From: Chitinophaga alhagiae
Lineage (GTDB): Bacteria; Bacteroidota; Bacteroidia; Chitinophagales; Chitinophagaceae
NCBI RefSeq assembly: GCF_003568665.1
Contig: NZ_QXMH01000002.1
Location: forward strand, 744,001 to 808,000
Length of the DNA stretch: 64,000 bases
Direction of reading: 5' to 3'
The notes under the pieces are model-generated. The model did no database searches and had not been told where the DNA came from. It saw nothing but the letters and a program-made list of their open reading frames with translations. Within the stretch, counting starts at the first letter, position 1; each line of letters opens with the position of its first letter. Below are positions 53,037-61,784 of the stretch, piece after piece. A program made the translations under genes and the position numbers.

Positions 53037-55541
53037 TCAGCTTGCAATGGCAGGGTCGCTCATGCCGTCGCGGCCGTTCTCCGCGCGGCCGGCATAACGC
53101 TGCTCGAAACTTGCATCACCTTGTATGGTTACGCTGAAGTCATACCAGTGGTGGCTTTTTTGCAAGGGCAAATGCACGGTTTCCGTACCGCCCTTTGCCA
53201 GCTTGCGGGTGATCTCTTTATTGCCGTAGGCATTGTCCCGAACCACTACCGTAATGGGTGCGTCCTGTACGTTCTCCAGCTTCAGTTCCAGCGAGCCGGT
53301 GGGCTTTTTCAGTTTGGGATCAAGCTGGTCCTGGCAGGCTACCTGCAGCGCGGGCTGTTTTCCCTTAAATTCACGGAAGAAACCGTTGGGGCCATGCAGG
53401 CGCAGGTGGTATTGCCCGTTGCTGAAGGCGCTGGCGGGCCAGCTGTAATTGAGCTTGTCCCCGCGCTTCACGGCAAAATACCAGTTGCGGCATACGTCTT
53501 CGCCTGTCTTGTCTTTGTAGGCGCCCGGCGCGTACACGGTAAACGGCGAGCCGGCGCCTTCTTCTCCAAGATAAAGACCCGCGGACATTTCAATGTCAAA
53601 GCTCCTGGTGGCCGCGTTCCACTTGCCATCTGCCGCCAGTTGGTATGGCAGCGCCGTGGAGGGCCGCTGCCCCGGTTCCTGGTGGGTGGCGGGTTTCAGC
53701 GTAAGCCGGGCCGCTTCTTCGCGGGAGAGTTTTGTATAGCCGGAAGGCGCCTGTTTGAATTTGGCGTTGTAGATGTTCTTTACCATCTGGTCACGGTCAA
53801 GGAACGGGATGGCCGGCGGTTTGGCGCTGTCAAATGGAGTGAAGGCAGCCGTAAGGTCGCCGCAGATGGTGCGGCGCCATTCGCTGATATTGGCGGAACG
53901 GACGTTCTTGTTGAACTTCCGGTTCACGAACGTTTCCAGGAACTGCAGGGTGGACGTGTGGTCAAACACCTGGGAGCAGACTTTACCGCCGCGGCTCCAG
54001 GGAGACGCTATCAGCAATGGCACCCTGAACCCGAGGCCCACAGCGCCTTCGCGCGCACCTTTTTTAGGCACGCCCTGTTGCAGCTCGTTAGCCAGCCGTA
54101 CATGTTCTATTTCAGTGTCTATACCGGCAGAAACCTTGCCGGTACCGGGTTTGGACAGGTCGGGAATGGAGAAAGGGGGCACGTGGTCAAAGTAACCGTC
54201 ATTCTCATCGTAGGTAACGATGAAGATGGTCTTTTTCCATACCTCCGGTTTTTGCGTGAGGATGTCAAGCACTTCTGATACGTACCAGGCGCCGTACCAC
54301 GGGGCGCTGGGGTGGTCTGAAAAGTTCTGCGGGCTGGCCAGCCAGGATACGGTGGGCAGCTTGCCCTCGTTCACGTCTTTCCTGAACTGGTGAAACAGGT
54401 CGCCGGCCGGCACCGTTACTTCGCGGGCTTCCTGCCCGTCTTCATACTTCAGCGTAGTAACCGTGCGGAAATCGGGGTCTCCGAAGTTGCGTACAAAGGC
54501 GCGCTCGTGCAGGCTTTTTTCTTTCGCTGACAGTTTTTCAAAGTTCACTTTGCTCCACATGGCCAGCTCAGCGCGGGCGCTATCTAGTGCTTCCTGTTTT
54601 TTGGCAATGTCTGTCCTGATCTTTTTGGCCGCCGCTTCGTCAGACGGCGTAGCTTCTTCCAGCTTGTTGATCTCATCAGGCAGGGTATCCGCCAGTATCT
54701 GCAGGTTCTTTACGTACCGGTCTGTGAACTTCACGTGGTAAGGCTCAAAAAACTCCAGCAGGTTGCAGCCAAAGTTGGCCAGCCACGACCTTTCTTCACC
54801 TTTGAACCCGCCGCCGCAGCTTACATCGTTCTGGTAGAACTTCCAGGCTATGCCGTTCTCTTCCAGCAGCTCCGGAAAGGTGCCCCAGTTCAGTTTGCCA
54901 TAGCTGTAGTTGTCGTTGCGGATGTGCGCTTTTTGCAGGCCGTTTTCTTCCTGCATGATCCTGCCTGTCCAGAAAAAAGACCGGTTGGGCGTGGTGCTGG
55001 TCATGGCGGAGCAGAAATTCTGGTCGCACACCGTGAAAGCGTCTGCCATGGCATAGTTGAAGGGCAGGTCTTCCCGCGTGTAGTAGCCCATGGTCAGGGG
55101 CATGTCCGCATATTGTTTGTTGCCCGGCTTTTTGGCGGGCAGCCATTTATCGTATTTGCCCAGGTTGTTGGCATCTACCTGGCTGGCGCGGGAGTGAGGC
55201 AGGGCGCCCATCCAGGTTACCTTGGTGTCTTTGATGTCCAGGCGGAAAGGGCCGTAGGTTTCCCCCTTCTCGTTGGTTTGCAGGTACACGGAGTTTTTGT
55301 TGGGCAGGGTAATGGCGCGGGGATCGTTCCAGCCGCGCACGCCGCGCAGCGTGCCGAAGCAGTGGTCAAAAGAGCGGTTCTCCTGCATGAGTATCACCAC
55401 ATGCTCCGCATCCAGGAAAGTGCTGCCGGGCTGCGGGTCAATGGCCAGCGCACGCTGAATAGAGGTGGGGAGGACCGTAGCAACACCGGCGGCGCCGGAA
55501 AGCAGGATCGACTTCCTGAGAAATTCCCGTCTGGTATCCAT
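53037..55541 (-). CDS. Phosphocholine-specific phospholipase C, Tat-exported
   Basis: An 834-residue enzyme of the non-haemolytic phospholipase C (PlcN/PlcH) and acid phosphatase AcpA group. The N-terminus has a twin-arginine signal (TRREFLRKS, then a hydrophobic stretch to ALA near residue 33). The catalytic phosphoesterase domain (about 40-560) shows VVILMQENRSFDHCFGTLRGVRGWNDP, SMTSTTPNR-like SAMTSTTPNRSFFWTGR, and TYDENDGYFDHVPP with metal ligands. Two C-terminal beta domains (DUF756, about 640-830) follow. It splits phosphatidylcholine or related lipids in the periplasm or outside to release phosphocholine. No phosphate-regulation box is evident. The length fits the family. Confidence 0.95.
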   Translation of the reverse strand: MDTRREFLRKSILLSGAAGVATVLPTSIQRALAIDPQPGSTFLDAEHVVILMQENRSFDHCFGTLRGVRGWNDPRAITLPNKNSVYLQTNEKGETYGPFRLDIKDTKVTWMGALPHSRASQVDANNLGKYDKWLPAKKPGNKQYADMPLTMGYYTREDLPFNYAMADAFTVCDQNFCSAMTSTTPNRSFFWTGRIMQEENGLQKAHIRNDNYSYGKLNWGTFPELLEENGIAWKFYQNDVSCGGGFKGEERSWLANFGCNLLEFFEPYHVKFTDRYVKNLQILADTLPDEINKLEEATPSDEAAAKKIRTDIAKKQEALDSARAELAMWSKVNFEKLSAKEKSLHERAFVRNFGDPDFRTVTTLKYEDGQEAREVTVPAGDLFHQFRKDVNEGKLPTVSWLASPQNFSDHPSAPWYGAWYVSEVLDILTQKPEVWKKTIFIVTYDENDGYFDHVPPFSIPDLSKPGTGKVSAGIDTEIEHVRLANELQQGVPKKGAREGAVGLGFRVPLLIASPWSRGGKVCSQVFDHTSTLQFLETFVNRKFNKNVRSANISEWRRTICGDLTAAFTPFDSAKPPAIPFLDRDQMVKNIYNAKFKQAPSGYTKLSREEAARLTLKPATHQEPGQRPSTALPYQLAADGKWNAATRSFDIEMSAGLYLGEEGAGSPFTVYAPGAYKDKTGEDVCRNWYFAVKRGDKLNYSWPASAFSNGQYHLRLHGPNGFFREFKGKQPALQVACQDQLDPKLKKPTGSLELKLENVQDAPITVVVRDNAYGNKEITRKLAKGGTETVHLPLQKSHHWYDFSVTIQGDASFEQRYAGRAENGRDGMSDPAIAS

Positions 55542-55981
55542 ATATTTTAAATGGTTTTAAATATTATGAAACATTTTGAAGGTTGGACAAAATAATAAAA
55601 TAACTAAGTGTAAGTAAAAAAAAGTGATTAACGGTTTGTTACCATTTGATGGGCCCTACTTTATAGTTACTGATCTTGTCGGGAAAATGGGCCCTGACCT
55701 TTTCAGGTACTGCGTCTTGGTACCCTATCAATCTTACATAGCTGGTTAGACGTAACCGCAAACAGCAGCTCTAAAATGAGCACAGTCCCGATTTCTGTCT
55801 TTCAAAACGCCATTTTTAGATAACTTCCACCCCGGCACGCTCTCCGCTTCGTTAATTTCTAACCTCAGTCGAAGCGCTCTTGGAAAATTGCTAACGCCAA
55901 TCGTTGGCATTTTAGAATCTATTGAATCCCCCTTGCCGCCCTGCCCCGCCAAATGCCTTACATTCAATAAAAAAACATGTT
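55542..55981. other. AT-rich intergenic region, edge of accessory patch
   Basis: Apart from the short ORF remnant at 55639-55771, no gene is supported. A 73-residue minus-strand frame at 55746-55967 has no recognisable features. The composition is clearly more AT-rich than the flanking genes, like the patch beyond 57240. Confidence 0.5.
55639..55771 (-). pseudogene. Possible C-terminal remnant of an unidentified gene
   Basis: A minus-strand frame of 43 codons without start ends at TAA 55641-55639. Its end reads LIGYQDAVPEKVRAHF then PDKISNYKVGPIKW, which looks like a genuine protein C-terminus with balanced composition. No family is recognised. A stop closes it upstream at about 55774. Chance cannot be excluded. 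Confidence 0.3.
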
Positions 55982-56800
55982 ATGGCAACGCAAACAAGTT
56001 TATTAAAATTCACCGGGAAGGTGGGTAACCTCATCGGCTACCGGGTGGGCAAAAAGTACTACCTGCGTAGCGCGCCGGAGCAAGTACGGCAAAGCCCGCA
56101 CAGCAAGGTGAGCAGCCGCCACTTCGGCAAGGCCAGCCGCCTGGGCGCTACCATGCGCCACGCCCTGCACGGCCTCTTGCACGTAAAGCAGGACAATACG
56201 CTCATCAACAGGTTGAACAAAAGCCTGCTGCACGTATTGCGGCAAGATGACCTGCACCGGCAGAAACGTTTTATACCGCGGTACTTCCGTGACCTGGAGC
56301 GCTTCTGTTTCACTACGCATGCAGACCTTTCCAGGGTATTGCCTGTAGAGGTGTCTGCCGTGCGCAATACAGACGGCAGCATTGCGGTAACCGTTCCCGC
56401 CATCCGGCAGCATTTGTGCAACCCCAGGGCCACGCATGTGGGCTTCAGGGCGGTGGCCGTATGCCTGGAGCGCGGTTTCGCCACGGCAAAGGCTGCCGCG
56501 TCGGATATGGTGATGCTGAAGGCGGATGAGCCATCGGCGGCGTTTTCGCTGACGGTACCGGCTGACGGCAACACGGTCACCTGTGTGATACTGGAAGTGA
56601 CCAGCTGGCAGGTGGAACATGGCCGCCCGTACCTGCTGGGTAACCGGAAATTTATGGCGGCGGAGGTGATTGCTGTGCTGCAGCCGGAGGCAGCGATTGT
56701 TGTGCGGGAGGAACCCGTTCCGCATGGTACGCAGCGGCAGCCGCGGGTGCAGCCGCCGGTTGTGCCGGGTTTGGTCATTCATCATCCGCAACGGGAATAG
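55982..56800 (+). CDS. Hypothetical protein with Arg/Lys/His-rich N-terminal half
   Basis: A 272-residue cytoplasmic protein; the frame begins at 55922, but ATG at 55982 gives the conserved-looking start MATQTSLLKFTGKVGNLIGY. Residues 1-60 are basic (KKYYLRSAPEQVRQSPHSKVSSRHFGKASRLGATMRHAL), residues 60-110 helical, and residues 115-245 beta-rich. Proteins starting this way recur in Chitinophaga-type genomes, but no function is known to me. The last residues, VIHHPQRE before the stop, are encoded by the first unit of a 56-bp tandem repeat that continues after the gene, so the C-terminus may have been reshaped by repeat expansion. Confidence 0.7.
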   Translation: MATQTSLLKFTGKVGNLIGYRVGKKYYLRSAPEQVRQSPHSKVSSRHFGKASRLGATMRHALHGLLHVKQDNTLINRLNKSLLHVLRQDDLHRQKRFIPRYFRDLERFCFTTHADLSRVLPVEVSAVRNTDGSIAVTVPAIRQHLCNPRATHVGFRAVAVCLERGFATAKAAASDMVMLKADEPSAAFSLTVPADGNTVTCVILEVTSWQVEHGRPYLLGNRKFMAAEVIAVLQPEAAIVVREEPVPHGTQRQPRVQPPVVPGLVIHHPQRE

Positions 56801-56967
56801 CGTACACAACGCCTGGAGTGCCGGGATCGGTCATTCACCATCCGCAACGGGAATAGCGTACACAACGCCTGGAGTGCCGGGATCGGTCATTCACCATCCG
56901 CAACGGGAATAGCATACACTACGCCTGGAGGGCCGAAATCGGTGATCCATCATCCGCAACGGGAATA
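56762..56967 (+). repeat. 56-bp tandem repeat of a gene 3' end, about 3.7 copies
   Basis: The core GCAACGGGAATA occurs at 56788, 56844, 56900 and 56956, exactly 56 bases apart each time. Copies 2 and 3 are nearly identical; the first and last are diverged. Each full unit encodes VIHHPQRE followed by a stop (the last copy reads GGGAATAA), so the array is a repeated gene 3' end. Since 56 is not a multiple of three, each unit shifts frame relative to the one before. Confidence 0.92.
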
Positions 56968-57186
56968 ACCTCCGCTTCGCAGATCTTTTTATATCCTTTA
57001 CCGCCTCCCCAGCCTTGCTGAACACCCCTTCATGCCCAAACCTCACTTTTTCTTCCTTAAAACACCCTGAAAACACTGTTCCCCCGCTGCTTTTTGCCTT
57101 GCGCGTGATATCCTGAACGTATTTCAGCACCCTTTTTTAGCCGGTGTTAGCTCAAAACGGCACCGCCAGATCATCCCTACACCAAT

Positions 57187-57245
57187 TGCAGGGCATTTCC
57201 GCATCAAGTCCACCTATCGTTCGCTTTCCCTTCGCTGACCCTATA
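57187..57245. repeat. Second copy of the 11-bp periodic element
   Basis: The stretch beginning TCCGCATCAAGTCCAC at 57198 matches 7748-7790 with few differences, and can again be read as 11-base units (ATCAAGTCCAC, CTATCGTTCGC, TTTCCCTTCGC). It marks the junction between GC-rich sequence and the AT-rich patch. Confidence 0.65.
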
Positions 57246-57406
57246 GTGTTCCTATTATGTTGACCCGGTGATGTAATTGTCTAGTCTTTATACGATAGGC
57301 CTCCGATCTAGGTATTTGTGATCATACTTGCTGTCTAGTAAATTTTTCGCCTTCGTCATCGGGTATGAGCCGCCTATGTTGCCAAGGATTGTGTAGAAAT
57401 GGTTGA

Positions 57407-57598
57407 CAAAATCTGAATAACAACCTGAACCGGCTCCTGACTACTAAACTAAACAATGTACTGCAGCAGGAATTGACCTATGATAATTCAGGCGGACTGT
57501 AGAGGTATAATCGTTATGCTTATTGTGTCAATAATCCGATTGCCTTTAAAACAAAAAGCTGTAAAATGATAAACAACCACGCCCATCCAACCTACACT
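57407..57598 (+). pseudogene. RHS-repeat family gene remnant
   Basis: A plus-strand frame, opening after the TGA at 57404-57406, reads QNLNNNLNRLLTTKL, then NNVLQQELTYDNSGGL, a stop (TAG at 57500-57502), then RYNRYAYCVNNPI. LNRLxxxxL...ELTYDNxG is the form of an RHS/YD repeat, and RYNRYAYCVNNP is very close to the conserved RHS core that normally precedes a variable toxin end. There is no start, the core is shortened and a nonsense codon interrupts it, so this is a decayed fragment. It suggests a former polymorphic-toxin or RHS locus here. Confidence 0.6.
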
Positions 57599-57686
57599 TG
57601 AGATATTTGCGTAATTTTATCGCGCGTATAAATGAGTTGTGTGCAAGCTGAAAACTAACACAGAATTGAATAGAATAAATGACAAT

Positions 57687-58079
57687 ATGGAAACTTACAT
57701 AGACGGATTTGTACTTCCCGTTCCACGAATTTACCTGAACGAATACAAGAACGTGGCTGAAAAAGTAGCTGAAATTTGGAAAGAATATGGAGCACTTGCA
57801 TACTTTGAGTATGTCGGAGATGATTTAAAATTGGAAGGTACACGTTCTTTCATCGAATTAGTGGATTTGAAAGAAGATGAAATAATTGTATTTGGATGGG
57901 TTGTTTTCCCTTCAAAAGAGATTCGTGATAGGGCTAATAATCAAGTTCCCACAGATTCAAGAATGACGGAATTAGTTGCTCCATTAACCGACCCGAAAAG
58001 ATTGATTTTTGATGCTAAAAGAATGGTATATGGAGGATTTCAATCACTCGTTCAGTCGAATACCAGTGAAGTTGGATAG
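57687..58079 (+). CDS. DUF1428 family protein
   Basis: A 130-residue small cytoplasmic protein; a frame with extra N-terminal codons starts at 57639, but ATG at 57687 gives METYIDGFVLPVPR, the usual family start. Further family marks are AEIWKEYGALAYFEYVGDD, VFGWVVFPSKEIRDRAN and FDAKRMVYGGFQSLV. DUF1428 (YbaA-like) belongs to the dimeric alpha/beta-barrel fold; its function is unknown. Its base and codon use is AT-rich compared with all neighbours, which indicates recent transfer. Flanking sequences suggest it may have come as a small cassette. Confidence 0.92.
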   Translation: METYIDGFVLPVPRIYLNEYKNVAEKVAEIWKEYGALAYFEYVGDDLKLEGTRSFIELVDLKEDEIIVFGWVVFPSKEIRDRANNQVPTDSRMTELVAPLTDPKRLIFDAKRMVYGGFQSLVQSNTSEVG

Positions 58080-58207
58080 ACTACAAGTTATAACCTATAA
58101 AAGACAAAAAGGCAGCCACTAACAAGGGTTTGCAAAATGGCGGTACAGCTTCAGCAATACGGATAATATGGAAATACTAAGAAAACCCTTCGTCAAAGTT
58201 GGACAAA
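58080..58207. repeat. Inverted repeat behind the DUF1428 gene
   Basis: AAGGGTTT (58124-58131) and AAACCCTT (58183-58190) form an 8-bp inverted repeat around 51 bases. The left side sits in GCCACTAACAAGGGTTTGC, a kind of sequence that I associate with ends of small transferred genes in Bacteroidota. It does not match the integron attC consensus well. Confidence 0.35.
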
Positions 58208-58239
58208 AAAAGCCCGCTCCTCTACAGCAGCGGGCTTTT
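58201..58239 (-). terminator. Terminator of the TonB-dependent receptor gene
   Basis: AAAAGCCCGCT (58208-58218) pairs with AGCGGGCTTTT (58229-58239). On the minus strand the stem is followed by a run of Ts (the As at 58205-58210), giving a good intrinsic terminator 22 bases after the receptor gene. Confidence 0.85.
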
Positions 58240-58261
58240 ATATGGCAGTTGTGTTAAGCAG

Positions 58262-60640
58262 CTAGAATTTATACCCCAAACTCACCCGCAGGTTCCTGCC
58301 CGGCTCCGCCTGCCAGTAGTAAAAGGTGGCATAGGCCGCCCCGCTGTAGAGGTAGGCATCCAGCAGGTTGAGCATATTGGCGTTGATGCTCAGCCGGTCT
58401 CGCTCCCAGGAAAGGCCGCCATCCAGCCGGAAATAGTCGGGGAGGTCTTTTTGGGTCACGGCACCCCAGGTCCAGGTGCTTCTGTCTCCCATGAAAGAAA
58501 AACCGGCGGAAACGCCCAGCCCTTTCAGGGCGCCCTGTTGCAGCCGGTAGTTGAGCCATGCGTTGGCAGTGTGTTTGGCAAAGCCCGGTACGGCAGCGCC
58601 TTCCGCCATGCCCTTGGTGGCTTTGGAAATTTTGGAGTCGGTAAAAGCGTAGTTGGCTATCAGCCCCAGGCCGGGCACTATCTGCCCGCGCAGGTCAAAT
58701 TCCACGCCTTCCGTTTTTGTTTGCCCCAGTTGCAGGGAAAAGTTTTCGCCGGGCTGGTTGTCGGGGTCGTTGGAGAGCTGGTTATTTTTCAGGATGCGGT
58801 ATACGGAAGCGGTGGTGTTCCACCGGCCGCCCATCCAGTCTCGCTTCACGCCAAACTCAATGTTATTGCCGGTGATGGGTTTCACCTTTTCCCCGCTTCT
58901 GAGCAGGCCTGTTTGCGGCACAAAGCTCTGGTCATACAAAGCGTAAACGGACGTGTGCGCGTCAATAGAACCGCTGATGCCCACGCGGGGCGTGAATTTC
59001 TTTTCAGACACTTTGGTGCCGTAAGAAGATTCTTCTACATAGGTGAAGCGGCCCGCCAGGGTAAGGCGTATCCTGTTCTGCCAGAAGCCCAGCTCATCCT
59101 GCAGGTATACGCCGGTATAAGACTGGTTAATGATATTGCTGCCGGCGCGCTCGCGCAGGCTTTTGCTGCGGTCAAAAGAGGGCAGGCCGTTGGCAGGCCG
59201 GCCGTATACGGGCTGGTAGATATTGAAATAGGCGCCGGCTGAATCCAGGTCGTGGCCCTGGTTCCAGTCTGCCATGTATTCTTTGTTGCCCAGGTCAAGC
59301 CCGCCGAGTATGCGGTGGCGGATGGCGCCGGTGGCCACGTTGCCGTTCAGGAAGAGCTGGCCGTATTTGGCTTCATTGGAAGCGTCCCAGATGCTGACGT
59401 TGCGGATCATGGTGCCGTCTGCGTTCACTTCTGTGGGCCACATGGAGCTGCCGGTTTGCCGGTAGGAAAAATAGGCGGCCTGCGCCGTCAGTTTCCACTG
59501 GTCTGAGAAGTTGTGCTGCATGTTCACCATCACGCTATGGTCGTCTATCACGGTGGGGTCGAGGTTGGGCTCCGCGGTGGTGAAATCCCGCGGGCGTACG
59601 GCGTAATCATCCGCCGCAAATACGTAGTAGGTGCCTACGTTAGACATTTTTGCGTGCTGCAGCGTATACTCCAGCGTAAGCGTGGTCTTGTCATCTACTT
59701 TATAGCTCAGTACAGGCGCAATGCTGTAGCGGTTGGTGTACTCATAGTCCCGGAAAGAATTTTTGGTCTGGCCCATCAGGTTGAGGCGGTAGAGGAGGCG
59801 GCCGGTCTTTTCCAGTTTGCCGTCCAGGTCAAGCGTGGCGCGGTAAAAGTCGTAGCTGCCCAGTGTAATGCCGGCTTCGCCGCGGGTAACGCCGGTAGGT
59901 TTTTTGGTCACCACGTTGTAAATACCGCTGGGCTCGCCGTTAGACATCATGAACCCGGCGGGGCCTTTTACAAATTCCACGCGTTCCACAAAGCTCATGT
60001 CTTCGGTGAGCGGCCCCCAGGAGGAGGTTACGTTCATGCCGTTGCGGAAGGCGGAAGCGCGGGAGCCGCGCATGTTCACGCGGGCATACATGTCTCCCCA
60101 GTGTTCCAGCCTGGTGGCGCCGCTAACGTTGCGGATGAGGCCGTCGCTCATGCTGGTTACCTGCTGGTCTGCCAGCACCTTGCTGGTTACCACCTGTATG
60201 TTTTGCGGGGTCTCTATCAGGGGCGCCGCCAGGCGCAGGGTAGGGGAGTTCAGCAGGTCTTTGTAGGAGCCGCGGTGCTGGGTAACCGTGAACTCCTGCA
60301 GGGTTACACTGGAAATGTTCAGCACCACCGTTACCCGTACCGTTCTGTTGGCCACTACGGTAACGGGTTGTGCGGCGTTTTCCTGCCCCAGGTAAGACAC
60401 GGCAATGTCATAGTTGCCGGGCTTGATCTCACGGAGCAGGAAACTGCCGTCTTCCTGAGTGATGGCCATTTTGGCGGTACCCTTCAGTATAATTGAAACG
60501 GCGGGGGCCGGGTGCCCGTCAGAAGTGGTCACCTTTCCCCGTATATGGCCGTTGCCTTTTTCTTCAGTAGCGTAAAGCGGGTGCGAAAGCACCATAGCTG
60601 CCAGCAGGCAGTATAAATAGTGTAGCGTTGTACGGAACAT
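58262..60640 (-). CDS. TonB-dependent siderophore receptor
   Basis: A 792-residue outer-membrane receptor of the FhuA/FecA siderophore type. The signal is MFRTTLHYLYCLLAAMVLSHPLYA. A CarboxypepD-like domain (about 30-110, GHIRGKVTTSDGHPAPAVSI) precedes the plug (TPQNIQVVTSKVLADQQVTSMSDGLIRNVSGAT, VEFVKGPAGFMMSNGEPSGIYNVVTKKP), and the barrel ends VSLGYKF with the terminal Phe typical of outer-membrane barrels. The NGEPSGIYNVVTKKP plug motif is characteristic of ferri-siderophore receptors. The promoter region contains a palindrome at 60704-60719. The gene is alone on the minus strand between a terminator and the cyclase gene. Confidence 0.93.
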   Translation of the reverse strand: MFRTTLHYLYCLLAAMVLSHPLYATEEKGNGHIRGKVTTSDGHPAPAVSIILKGTAKMAITQEDGSFLLREIKPGNYDIAVSYLGQENAAQPVTVVANRTVRVTVVLNISSVTLQEFTVTQHRGSYKDLLNSPTLRLAAPLIETPQNIQVVTSKVLADQQVTSMSDGLIRNVSGATRLEHWGDMYARVNMRGSRASAFRNGMNVTSSWGPLTEDMSFVERVEFVKGPAGFMMSNGEPSGIYNVVTKKPTGVTRGEAGITLGSYDFYRATLDLDGKLEKTGRLLYRLNLMGQTKNSFRDYEYTNRYSIAPVLSYKVDDKTTLTLEYTLQHAKMSNVGTYYVFAADDYAVRPRDFTTAEPNLDPTVIDDHSVMVNMQHNFSDQWKLTAQAAYFSYRQTGSSMWPTEVNADGTMIRNVSIWDASNEAKYGQLFLNGNVATGAIRHRILGGLDLGNKEYMADWNQGHDLDSAGAYFNIYQPVYGRPANGLPSFDRSKSLRERAGSNIINQSYTGVYLQDELGFWQNRIRLTLAGRFTYVEESSYGTKVSEKKFTPRVGISGSIDAHTSVYALYDQSFVPQTGLLRSGEKVKPITGNNIEFGVKRDWMGGRWNTTASVYRILKNNQLSNDPDNQPGENFSLQLGQTKTEGVEFDLRGQIVPGLGLIANYAFTDSKISKATKGMAEGAAVPGFAKHTANAWLNYRLQQGALKGLGVSAGFSFMGDRSTWTWGAVTQKDLPDYFRLDGGLSWERDRLSINANMLNLLDAYLYSGAAYATFYYWQAEPGRNLRVSLGYKF

Positions 60641-60703
60641 GTAGTGTAAACTTTATTCGCAGCGCAAATTACACGCACGGGGAGCCACACCATTTATACA
60701 TTC

Positions 60704-60719
60704 CGTAAATTGATTTACG
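60704..60719 (-). promoter_or_regulatory. Palindrome upstream of siderophore receptor
   Basis: CGTAAAT-TG-ATTTACG is a perfect inverted repeat with 7-bp arms, 64 bases before the receptor start and 28 bases after the cyclase stop. It could be an operator for the receptor gene; it does not look like a Fur box. Confidence 0.4.
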
Positions 60720-60746
60720 AGATCGGGAAAAAGTTTTGGGGAGCGC

Positions 60747-61784
60747 CTAGCTGTTCACAGATGGCCTGAGCGCTATCAGCCGCATCTCTTTTTCTTTTCC
60801 CCGCAGCCTGATAACGCCCAGCGCGGCCGTGCTGTACTGGCTGGTGAGGCGCAGGTTGGCGGCCAGGTCTGCGGACATGATCACTTCTTCATTAAATTCC
60901 TTGCACAGGCTTTGTATGCGGGAAGTGGTATTCAGCACGTCCCCGGAATAGGTGATGTCACGCTTGATCACGCCTATTTCTCCGGCAATAACATGCCCGC
61001 AATGGATGCCTGCTTTGAAGGAGGGCAATACGCCGTATTGCTGCAGGTATTTTTCTTCTTTCTTTTGCAGGTAACGCTTGATGTCAAAAAAACACTGTAC
61101 GCACTGGCTGTTCTCAATGCCGTTCTCATATTGCCATGCTATCACCACCTCGTCCCCGACATATTGATAGATCTCTCCTTTACAGTCCAGCACCGGGTTG
61201 GTGATGTCCATAAAAAAGTCTTTCAGCAGTTCGTGGTATTTTTTATCGCCCAGCCTTTCAGCAATGGAGGTGGAGGAGTTGATGTCCAGGAACATGAAGA
61301 TCCTGCGTTCTTCGCGCGGCGTATTATACTTGCCGCTGATGATGTTCCAGAACGTACCGGGGCCAAACTTGCTGTTGATCTGCAACAGCAGTTGCGTGGT
61401 GGCTACCACTACGGCCCATACCAGCCCGTTCTTGGCCATGCGGATGCTGTCTGGCAGGGAGAAGGCGCGCAGTATGAGGTTGATGGTGAGGATGATGAGG
61501 ATGAAAGAAATGGTCACTACCAGGATGGTCTGCCCGTATGGTTTATCCTGGTACTTCACGTTTACAAAGAAAATGAGGGAACCGCCGCCCAGCAGCGCGC
61601 CAAAGAGGCCAATCCCCATATTGAGCGCAATAGAGGCGGCCAGTGTATATTGTGCGGAAGGGCCGGCGGCGTTATGGGTGTGCAATACAAGATGGTCATA
61701 TATGGCGATCAGCAGGCCGATGACCAGCCAGGTGATCACCACCACGCCCAGTTGCCGGAATTTGAACTGAGTTGTACCGTTCAT
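60747..61784 (-). CDS. Membrane-bound class III adenylate/guanylate cyclase
   Basis: A 345-residue protein from ATG 61784; the frame extends to 61925, but the upstream part lacks features. Four hydrophobic helices fill residues about 10-140 (LGVVVITWLVIGLLIAIYDHLVL, ALNMGIGLFGALLGGGSLIFFV, ILVVTISFILIILTINLIL, MAKNGLVWAVVVATTQLLL). The cyclase domain (about 160-340) shows FMFLDINSSTSIAERLGD with the first metal Asp, YQYVGDEVVIAWQ (second metal site), AGIHCGHVIAGEIG and TYSGDVLNTTSRIQSLC. It makes a cyclic nucleotide from ATP or GTP. The kinase at 5496-6896 has a cNMP-binding domain, but any link is speculation. Confidence 0.9.
   Translation of the reverse strand: MNGTTQFKFRQLGVVVITWLVIGLLIAIYDHLVLHTHNAAGPSAQYTLAASIALNMGIGLFGALLGGGSLIFFVNVKYQDKPYGQTILVVTISFILIILTINLILRAFSLPDSIRMAKNGLVWAVVVATTQLLLQINSKFGPGTFWNIISGKYNTPREERRIFMFLDINSSTSIAERLGDKKYHELLKDFFMDITNPVLDCKGEIYQYVGDEVVIAWQYENGIENSQCVQCFFDIKRYLQKKEEKYLQQYGVLPSFKAGIHCGHVIAGEIGVIKRDITYSGDVLNTTSRIQSLCKEFNEEVIMSADLAANLRLTSQYSTAALGVIRLRGKEKEMRLIALRPSVNS

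Larger units (their letters stand above)
56801..57686. other. Long gene-poor stretch in the accessory patch
   Basis: Contains most of the 56-bp tandem array, a second copy of the 11-bp periodic element at about 57187-57245, and the RHS remnant at 57407-57541. A 79-residue minus-strand frame at 56891-57130 crosses the tandem array and is not supported as a gene. From about 57240 the sequence turns markedly AT-rich. Confidence 0.6.

Noticed and set aside
55746-55967. 73-codon minus-strand frame
   Set aside because: AT-rich region, no domain, and it overlaps a different frame that looks more protein-like at its end.
56762-56967. CRISPR array
   Set aside because: Repeats are directly adjacent with no unique spacers, and copies diverge at the ends; this is a simple tandem repeat.
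56891-57130. 79-codon minus-strand frame with Lys-rich start
   Set aside because: Crosses the 56-bp tandem array, has no homologous look and no promoter; considered a chance frame.
58110-58207. Integron attC site
   Set aside because: GTTGGAC could serve as one core site, but the left side does not fit RYYYAAC and the inverted arms are short; no integrase is seen.
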